A DNA stretch of 5,553 bases, taken from contig DAIOHQ010000288.1 in NCBI GenBank assembly GCA_036744635.1, forward strand, positions 1 to 5,553, in the 5' to 3' direction. The stretch comes from DAIOHQ01 sp036744635. GTDB taxonomy: Bacteria; Planctomycetota; Phycisphaerae; Tepidisphaerales; Tepidisphaeraceae. Made by a program: the position numbers and the translations under genes. The stretch's first letter is position 1; every line of letters begins with the position of its first letter. The notes under the pieces are model-generated. The model saw only the letters and a list, made by a program, of their open reading frames with translations, made no database searches and was not told the DNA's origin. Shown in pieces: positions 1-5,553 of this stretch.

Positions 1-118
1 GTTGTCTTTGCCGGGCGGCAAGAGGAAGCGGGTTTGGTTGACAACTCCAGTTGTCACCGCGTCTAATACCCAAACCGCGCCCGCGCTGGACGGCCTGTTC
101 CTCCTACCGGTGCACTAG
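1..118 (+). CDS. Possible C-terminal end of an unrecognised protein (partial, 5' end outside window)
   Basis: The second forward frame is open from the window edge to a TAG at 116-118 and gives 38 residues ending in DGLFLLPVH. The composition is protein-like, with a basic stretch (GGKRKR) followed by a Thr/Val/Ala-rich segment. No family is recognised. The complementary minus frame is also open over most of this stretch but has no start codon at a sensible distance from a ribosome binding site, so the plus reading is preferred. A 38-codon open frame in high-GC DNA can occur by chance, so the call is tentative. Confidence 0.35.
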   Translation, partial: LSLPGGKRKRVWLTTPVVTASNTQTAPALDGLFLLPVH

Positions 119-307
119 GGATTACTGGTTATCCGCCCGCCCATGAATCCTTAGCCCGCGCGAGCGTAACGTCGCTCAGCCGTTCTACTGATAGGAATTC
201 TACGGATCTGCTCGATGGCCCCCCGGCGGGGTTCACTCGAAGTTTTCTGCGATTTCACTTGCTTTCCCGCTCCCGCCTGTTACGCTAAGGCAAAAGGAGA
301 TTTCCCC
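119..307. other. Intergenic region upstream of the LEPR-xLL-like gene
   Basis: No gene is visible in this stretch. It holds two short GC-rich hairpins: GAGCG/CGCTC around a 6-nt loop at 162-177, and CCCC/GGGG around CGGC at 220-231. Neither is followed directly by a T-run, so neither is a convincing terminator for the gene to the left. The ribosome binding site of the next gene lies at its right end. Confidence 0.5.
259..286 (+). promoter_or_regulatory. Weak candidate sigma70-like promoter for the LEPR-xLL-like gene
   Basis: TTGCTT at 259-264 and TACGCT at 281-286 are separated by 16 bp. Transcription would start near 293, just before the AAGGAG ribosome binding site (294-299). The -10 box matches the consensus poorly, so this is a guess from spacing and position. 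Confidence 0.25.
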
Positions 308-604
308 ATGCACATGATCGAACCACTGGAAGATCGCCGGCTGATGAGCGGGTCGTTCACCTACGTCGGCACCCTCGGCGCACTGGGCAAAAGCTCGGTG
401 CAGGTCGTCACCGGCACGATCTTCAACATCAACACCGACACCAACACCCCCGTCACCGCCCTCCAGATCACGGCCGGGCCGTTTGACGCCAGTCATATCA
501 TCATTCCACAGGATCCCGTCATTCCGCCGAGCCCCTTCATTCCTCAGGAACCCTGCGTCGGCGGCTGGTTGAAGGCGATTGCGATTCCGTCGGACCCGGT
601 CTAA
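308..604 (+). CDS. Small protein with planctomycete LEPR-xLL-like N-terminal motif, function unknown
   Basis: This encodes 98 residues. The product starts MHMIEPLEDRRLMSG; LEDRRLMS at residues 7-14 resembles the LEPR-xLL motif found near the N-terminus of many Planctomycetota proteins that are thought to be exported. The ATG at 308 is chosen because AAGGAG (294-299) lies 8 nt upstream and because it places the motif at the N-terminus, as in the family; an in-frame ATG at 215 would add an unlikely 31-residue extension. After the motif come a Thr/Val-rich segment (about 20-60) and a Pro-rich segment with a short internal repeat (IPQDPVIPP, then FIPQEP). Proteins with this motif are usually long, multi-domain and extracellular. 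This one ends early, so it may be a truncated gene or a genuine small secreted protein. No catalytic motif is visible. Confidence 0.7.
   Translation: MHMIEPLEDRRLMSGSFTYVGTLGALGKSSVQVVTGTIFNINTDTNTPVTALQITAGPFDASHIIIPQDPVIPPSPFIPQEPCVGGWLKAIAIPSDPV
481..560 (+). repeat. Short internal direct repeat in the Pro-rich tail
   Basis: Near 504-521 and 538-555 the sequence CATTCC.CAGGA.CCC occurs twice with small differences. The copies encode IPQDP and IPQEP. This is a minor duplication inside the small LEPR-xLL-like gene. Confidence 0.45.
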
Positions 605-617
605 CGCTGGTCCGTTC

Positions 618-639
618 CGCCATCGCCATCGCCATCGCC
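618..639 (+). repeat. Hexamer microsatellite (CGCCAT)n
   Basis: CGCCAT is repeated head to tail at 618-623, 624-629 and 630-635, with a partial fourth copy to 639. It lies just after the stop codon of the LEPR-xLL-like gene, outside any supported coding frame. Such tracts can change length by slippage. Confidence 0.8.
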
Positions 640-654
640 GCACCCGCGAGGATT

Positions 655-750
655 CAAAGGGGACGCTCCTCAAAGGGAGTGGCAAAAAGGGTCAGAGTGG
701 CAAAACGGGTCAGGTACATTTAAGGCGAGAACGCAAAGGGGTCCGGTACA
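655..750 (+). repeat. Tandem 18-bp repeat and related GGGTC/GGGGAC words
   Basis: AGTGGCAAAAAGGGTCAG at 678-695 is followed directly by AGTGGCAAAACGGGTCAG at 696-713, a head-to-tail pair with one difference. Related words surround them: CAAAGGGGAC at 655-664, GGGTCAGGTACA at 707-718 and GGGTCCGGTACA at 739-750. CAAAGGGGAC recurs exactly at 981-990 in the left arm of the inverted repeat downstream. Short G-rich words of this kind resemble repetitive extragenic sequences associated with RAYT (REP-associated tyrosine) transposases. That comparison is from memory, and no transposase gene is in the window. Confidence 0.6.
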
Positions 751-761
751 ACTCGCCCAAA

Positions 762-827
762 GCTTTCGCGCAGCAACGCGGAGCGGGTATGGCCGGCGTA
801 CTCGCCGGTATTGCCCCACCGCAGGTG
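762..827 (+). repeat. Three-hairpin dispersed repeat, copy A
   Basis: This 66-bp unit matches copy B at 1494-1554 at about 56 of 66 aligned positions, in the same orientation. It contains three small stem-loops in order: CGCG/CGCG around CAGCAA (767-780), CCGGCG/CGCCGG around TACT (793-808), and CCACC/GGTGG around GCA (816-828). The two copies differ in the second stem by paired changes that preserve pairing, which suggests selection on folded DNA or RNA. It lies immediately beyond the stop codon of the minus-strand gene remnant (829-831). Confidence 0.75.
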
Positions 828-828
828 G

Positions 829-1017
829 CTAGAACATGGCTTGGAAGACGCTCTTGCTCATGAAGACCAGGCCGAGGCTCAGCATCATCACCAGCCCCAC
901 CGCGCAGGAGTAGCCGGCGAAGAAGACGATGCGATACTCACCCCATTTCTCGCCGAAGCGCTTGGCGAAGTAGGGCGATGCAAAGGGGACATCCAGAATA
1001 TTCTCGCCGCCGTGCAT
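829..1017 (-). pseudogene. C-terminal remnant of a polytopic membrane protein gene
   Basis: The minus strand encodes up to 62 residues ending in SKSVFQAMF before a TAG at 831-829. Residues 13-29 are polar, with Tyr and charged residues (YFAKRFGEKWGEY), and residues 30-54 form a convincing transmembrane helix; this looks like the last loop and last helix of a transporter-like protein. No ribosome binding site precedes the ATG at 1017, and a stop lies in frame just upstream (1036-1038). The first dozen residues are encoded by the arm of an inverted repeat (983-1003), so homology probably starts only near residue 13. I read it as the surviving tail of a gene cut by rearrangement or insertion. 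An oligopeptide-transporter-type protein is one possibility, but the family is not recognised with confidence. A real 62-residue membrane peptide is the alternative. Confidence 0.5.
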
Positions 1018-1092
1018 GCGACGCCGGCACGGGATTTACCAGTCCGGACCGAAGCGGTATGATCTCTGCAGGAATATTCCGGATGTCCCCTT
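983..1092. repeat. REPIN-like element: 21-bp inverted repeats around 68 bp
   Basis: The left arm (983-1003, beginning AAGGGGACATCC) and the right arm (1072-1092, ending GGATGTCCCCTT) are reverse complements at 20 of 21 positions. Each arm contains the palindrome GAATATTC. The interior holds a smaller hairpin, CCGTGC/GCACGG (1010-1015 with 1027-1032), and the 8-bp palindrome GTCCGGAC (1042-1049). The total length of 110 bp and the paired inverted arms resemble REPINs or small MITEs mobilised in trans. No target-site duplication is obvious at the ends. Confidence 0.7.
1035..1063 (+). promoter_or_regulatory. Candidate sigma70-like promoter inside the inverted-repeat element
   Basis: TTTACC (1035-1040) and TATGAT (1058-1063) are separated by 17 bp. 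Transcription would begin near 1070, just before the right inverted-repeat arm, and run into the small membrane-protein gene at 1133. The 11-mer GCGGTATGATC containing this -10 box (1054-1064) is identical to the one at the toxin promoter (4325-4335). Confidence 0.4.
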
Positions 1093-1132
1093 ATTCGCTC
1101 CCTTTGGCGCACATGCGCGAGGAGTAATGGTT

Positions 1133-1423
1133 ATGGCGACAAGGACATTCAATTACTCGCGAGATGGGCGTTGGAGCATTCGCCAACTCCCTTGGCGGCG
1201 AATCATGCTGCTTACCCTGGCAGGGTATGTCGTGCTGTACGTCGTGATGCGCGGCTCAGGTGTAATTACACACTCATGGGGCGTGCCAACATCCAAAGTA
1301 AGCAGCCCGGCATACGCGATGCACAGTTGGGAATGCAAGTCGGATGTGGTCTACACGGCGTTCGCGCCAATGGTGGTGTTGGAACAAAGCGTGCGGGACC
1401 TCGGCGGGCACAAGTCGCCATAA
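1133..1423 (+). CDS. Small single-pass membrane protein, function unknown
   Basis: This encodes 96 residues. ATG at 1133 is chosen because GAGGAG (1119-1124) lies 8 nt upstream; the in-frame ATG at 1127 is only 2 nt from that site. A basic N-terminal stretch (about residues 1-25, with RWSIRQLPWRR) precedes one transmembrane helix at about 26-46 (LLTLAGYVVLYVVM), followed by a roughly 50-residue tail containing one Cys and ending DLGGHKSP. The positive-inside rule suggests a cytoplasmic N-terminus and an exported tail. No family is recognised. It lies between the inverted-repeat element and the second hairpin repeat and has no evident operon partner. Confidence 0.55.
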   Translation: MATRTFNYSRDGRWSIRQLPWRRIMLLTLAGYVVLYVVMRGSGVITHSWGVPTSKVSSPAYAMHSWECKSDVVYTAFAPMVVLEQSVRDLGGHKSP

Positions 1424-1468
1424 CCCGCCGGGAAAGCCCAGAGGGTCAAGAGTCATTTCGGCCCCCTT

Positions 1469-1484
1469 CGTCGCTCCGTCGCTC
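1469..1484 (+). repeat. Tandem 8-bp duplication CGTCGCTC
   Basis: CGTCGCTC occurs twice head to tail at 1469-1476 and 1477-1484, within the pyrimidine-rich gap between the small membrane-protein gene and clpB. It is short and may be a slippage product. Confidence 0.55.
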
Positions 1485-1493
1485 CCCCTCCCT

Positions 1494-1554
1494 GCTTCCG
1501 CGAGCAACGCGAGCGAGTATGGCCGCCTACTGGCGGAATTGCCCACCGCAGGTG
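1494..1554 (+). repeat. Three-hairpin dispersed repeat, copy B
   Basis: This is the second copy of the unit at 762-827, 61 bp long. Its stem-loops are CGCG/CGCG around AGCAA (1499-1511), CCGCC/GGCGG around TACT (1523-1536) and CACC/GGTG around GCA (1544-1554). Compared with copy A, the middle stem has lost one base pair and flipped another while staying fully paired, and the TACT loop is unchanged. It overlaps the -35 position of a possible clpB promoter. Confidence 0.75.
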
Positions 1555-1568
1555 CCGGTGCGTATCAT
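1539..1568 (+). promoter_or_regulatory. Candidate clpB promoter
   Basis: TTGCCC (1539-1544) and TATCAT (1563-1568) are separated by 18 bp, which would start transcription near 1575 and leave a leader of about 34 nt. I see no CIRCE inverted repeat (TTAGCACTC/GAGTGCTAA) upstream of clpB, so HrcA control is not supported here. The -35 box is weak and lies within the repeat, so this is tentative. Confidence 0.35.
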
Positions 1569-1593
1569 TTGGCGGGCTTCATGACGGAGTCCC

Positions 1594-1600
1594 AGGGAGG
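1594..1600 (+). promoter_or_regulatory. Ribosome binding site of clpB
   Basis: AGGGAGG ends 8 nt before the ATG at 1609. This strong Shine-Dalgarno sequence fixes the clpB start, which also matches the usual family N-terminus (MRFDKFTVKAQEA). Confidence 0.8.
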
Positions 1601-1608
1601 TTACATTC

Positions 1609-4245
<2,637 letters not shown>

Positions 4246-4263
4246 CTCCGGCGGGGGGCAATT

Positions 4264-4281
4264 CCTCCGGCATACCGGAGG
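4264..4281 (+). terminator. Hairpin downstream of clpB, possible terminator
   Basis: CCTCCGG and CCGGAGG form a perfect 7-bp stem around a CATA loop, 18 nt after the clpB stop. No T-run follows, so it is not a canonical intrinsic terminator; it may stabilise the 3' end or act with Rho. It separates clpB from the toxin-antitoxin promoter. Confidence 0.45.
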
Positions 4282-4305
4282 CCAATGCTCTTCCGCCGCA
4301 TGGCG

Positions 4306-4334
4306 TTGACGGTATATAGCCTGGGCGGTATGAT
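4306..4334 (+). promoter_or_regulatory. Sigma70-like promoter of the toxin-antitoxin operon
   Basis: TTGACG (4306-4311) and TATGAT (4329-4334) each match five of six consensus bases and are exactly 17 bp apart. Transcription should begin about 7 nt after the -10 box, at or next to the A of the toxin ATG (4341). GGTAT recurs at 4311 and 4328, and such a direct repeat could be an antitoxin-binding site, but no clear palindromic operator is visible. Confidence 0.6.
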
Positions 4335-4340
4335 CCCGGC

Positions 4341-4727
4341 ATGGCTTGGAGTTATACGACGACCAAAGAGCTCGATGGTTGGGTCAAATCCCTGGACCAG
4401 GCCGAGCGTAACGAAGTCGCCGCAATGCTCCACGCGCTGACGCGGCTGGGCCCAAGCCTCGGCCGCCCCGATGCCGACACCCTCAGCGGGTCGAATTATG
4501 CCAACATGAAGGAGTTGCGGGGCAGGACTTCCGCCGCGGTCTTACGGATCGCGTTCGCGTTTGACGCCGAGCGAACAGTGCGGGTGCTGTGCGGCGGCAA
4601 TAAAAAGGGAGTGAGTCAAAAGGCGTTTTATAAGAAGCTCATAGAGAGGGCCGACAGGCTCTATAAATTTCATCTTGAAACGTTGGCAGCCAGGAAGAAG
4701 AAAGCCAAGCAGAACAAGAAAGGATGA
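4341..4727 (+). CDS. RelE/HigB-like toxin (phage Gp49-like family) of a type II toxin-antitoxin system
   Basis: This encodes 128 residues. Toxins of this RelE-fold family usually cleave mRNA at the ribosome and are neutralised by the partner antitoxin. Family features include KELRGR (57-62), a core strand with LRIAFAFD (68-75), the GGNKKG turn (85-90), KAFY (94-97) and the closing helix with ADRLYKFHL (104-112), matching the typical Gp49 pattern of a GG.K turn, FY and a final ADRLY..HL helix. A Lys-rich tail (119-127) follows. Basic residues R60, R62, R69, K88 and K94 are candidate RNA contacts. The gene lies 6 bp upstream of the antitoxin, in the toxin-first order seen in higBA. No Shine-Dalgarno sequence precedes the ATG, and the promoter position implies a leaderless mRNA. 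Its 3' part is more A-rich than clpB, which hints at acquisition. The exact target is not predictable from sequence. Confidence 0.88.
   Translation: MAWSYTTTKELDGWVKSLDQAERNEVAAMLHALTRLGPSLGRPDADTLSGSNYANMKELRGRTSAAVLRIAFAFDAERTVRVLCGGNKKGVSQKAFYKKLIERADRLYKFHLETLAARKKKAKQNKKG
4719..4724 (+). promoter_or_regulatory. Ribosome binding site of the antitoxin gene
   Basis: AAAGGA overlaps the last codons of the toxin gene and ends 9 nt before the antitoxin ATG at 4734. It supports that start and separate, possibly stronger, initiation of the antitoxin. Confidence 0.65.
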
Positions 4728-4733
4728 TAAGCC

Positions 4734-5033
4734 ATGGCAAAGAGCCACGCAGAGTTTCTAAAGAGGTTCATTCCCAAAGATCAGCGTGCCGCGGTCAAGC
4801 GGCGCTCTGACGCAATCGTGATCGGACAAGTGCTGCGGATGATGCGCCAAAAGCGAAGCATGTCGCAAGCGGACATCGCCGAGCGCATGGGTCTGAAGCA
4901 GCCGGCGATCGCAAGGCTGGAACGTCAGCGTGACGTGAAGCTGTCAACCCTTCAGGAGTGGGCGATGGCAACGGGTGGCGAACTTGTGGTGGCGGTACGT
5001 CGCCACGGAAGAACGTCTCAGCTCGTTGGTTGA
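4734..5033 (+). CDS. XRE-family helix-turn-helix antitoxin (HigA-like)
   Basis: This encodes 99 residues. The HTH-XRE domain covers about residues 30-80: an IGQVLRMMRQKRSMSQ opening helix, a turn helix SQADIAERM (44-52), and a recognition helix around KQPAIARLE (55-63), followed by the STLQEWAMATGGEL segment (71-84) typical of antitoxins paired with Gp49-like toxins. The N-terminal 25 residues are basic and polar and could contact the toxin. The protein is expected to bind and silence the upstream toxin and to repress the shared promoter. Its start is 6 bp after the toxin stop, so the two form one operon. The short C-terminal tail (VVAVRRHGRTSQLVG) carries no extra domain. Confidence 0.9.
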   Translation: MAKSHAEFLKRFIPKDQRAAVKRRSDAIVIGQVLRMMRQKRSMSQADIAERMGLKQPAIARLERQRDVKLSTLQEWAMATGGELVVAVRRHGRTSQLVG

Positions 5034-5161
5034 TGCGCGCCATGCGTGGATCACCCCGCGACCGCCTCCAGCCACCCCGCGCGGCCAATCCCCCAAACTT
5101 CCCCATTCTGCCCTCCGCCGACCGCAACCGGGCACAGGAATTGCTCTCTATTTCCCTATCC
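5034..5161. other. Intergenic region between antitoxin and DUF1206 gene
   Basis: This 128-bp C-rich gap holds no supported gene, clear terminator hairpin or strong promoter. AGGA at 5136-5139 is 22 nt from the next ATG, too far to be a normal ribosome binding site. Confidence 0.5.
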
Positions 5162-5553
5162 ATGTCCACGCTCTCCCACAAGATCGACTCATTGCAGCGT
5201 GACGCCAAACAGGCGGTGCGCAAGGCATCTCCGTGGATCGGTTTTCTCGCCCGCTTCGGATTCGCGACCCGTGGCCTGCTTTATGTGATTCTTGGCGCAC
5301 TGGCGCTGCTCTACGCCATTGGCCACGGAGGAAAAACCACCAACGTGCGCGGCGCCATGTACACGCTGTTTCACCAGCCGCTGGGGACCATTCTGTTGCT
5401 GGGCGCGTGCATTGGACTGGCCGGCTATGCGCTGTGGAGCTTCATCCAGGCGCTGCTCGATCCGGATCATTTCGGCTCCAGCTTCAAGGGATTGGCGCGG
5501 CGCTTCGGCTGCTTCTGCACCGGTTGCATCTATGGCGCGCTGTTGTGCGCCTG
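5162..5553 (+). CDS. DUF1206-family integral membrane protein (partial, 3' end outside window)
   Basis: 130 residues are visible before the window edge. After a polar N-terminus (1-24) comes ARFGFATRGLLYVILG (30-45), the usual opening of the DUF1206 repeat, with transmembrane helices at about 38-54 and 74-98. A second repeat begins at about 114: R31-F-G-x4-G-x2-Y41 matches R114-F-G-x4-G-x2-Y124, showing the internal duplication typical of this family, which normally has about six helices in three repeats. The function of DUF1206 proteins is not established. ATG 5162 is chosen because the family motif then begins about 30 residues in; no Shine-Dalgarno sequence is present, so an upstream TTG at 5141 cannot be excluded. 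The third helix is unusually Cys-rich (C117, C119, C122, C129). No link to the toxin-antitoxin pair is evident. Confidence 0.8.
   Translation, partial: MSTLSHKIDSLQRDAKQAVRKASPWIGFLARFGFATRGLLYVILGALALLYAIGHGGKTTNVRGAMYTLFHQPLGTILLLGACIGLAGYALWSFIQALLDPDHFGSSFKGLARRFGCFCTGCIYGALLCA

Noticed and set aside
39..56. Near-perfect palindrome TGACAACT-CC-AGTTGTCA
   Set aside because: It has 8-bp arms with a 2-nt centre, so it is not an RNA hairpin. It lies inside the putative partial coding frame, with no promoter to regulate; chance is possible.
215..307. Upstream ATG at 215 extending the LEPR-xLL-like gene by 31 residues
   Set aside because: No ribosome binding site precedes it, whereas the ATG at 308 has AAGGAG at ideal spacing and places the signature motif at the N-terminus.
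579..1062. Plus-strand open frames at 579-863 and 811-1062
   Set aside because: Their products are Arg/His/Gly-rich and run through the microsatellite, tandem repeats and hairpin repeat, and no ribosome binding site supports them. The minus frame opposite the second one has a far more protein-like composition.
655..1092. CRISPR-like array
   Set aside because: The repeats are tandem without spacers, or inverted and diverged. There is no regular repeat-spacer pattern and no cas gene.
1424..1608. CIRCE or other heat-shock operator upstream of clpB
   Set aside because: I looked for TTAGCACTC-N9-GAGTGCTAA and close variants and saw none; the only structured sequence there is the three-hairpin repeat.

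Overview
The window looks like a high-GC chromosomal segment from a planctomycete, probably of the Phycisphaerae type. The main clue is a small gene whose product begins with a LEPR-xLL-like motif (LEDRRLMS), an N-terminal signature typical of Planctomycetota exported proteins. This assignment is inference; no rRNA or other phylogenetic marker is present apart from clpB.

Layout, left to right. Positions 1-118 probably hold the tail of an unrecognised + strand gene. Positions 308-604 encode a 98-residue LEPR-xLL-like protein. Positions 605-1130 hold no intact gene but are rich in repeats: a hexamer microsatellite, a tandem 18-bp repeat with GGGTC/GGGGAC words, the first copy (A) of a three-hairpin repeat, a minus-strand remnant of a membrane-protein gene, and a 21-bp inverted repeat pair resembling a REPIN. 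Positions 1133-1423 encode a small one-helix membrane protein of unknown function. The second copy (B) of the three-hairpin repeat lies at 1494-1554, just before clpB.

The central gene is clpB (1609-4245), a full-length, apparently intact AAA+ disaggregase with both ATPase domains and the coiled-coil middle domain. A hairpin follows it. A compact type II toxin-antitoxin pair comes next: a RelE/HigB-like (Gp49 family) toxin at 4341-4727 and an XRE-family antitoxin at 4734-5033. The toxin start codon falls where transcription should begin from a good sigma70-like promoter, so its mRNA may be leaderless, whereas the antitoxin has a Shine-Dalgarno sequence. The window ends inside a DUF1206-type membrane protein gene (5162 to the edge).

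Apart from the toxin-antitoxin operon, the genes do not look functionally linked. The most unusual content is the repeat-rich stretch at 605-1600, where two copies of a structured repeat differ by compensatory changes and an inverted-repeat element appears to abut a truncated gene and to carry a promoter for the next one.
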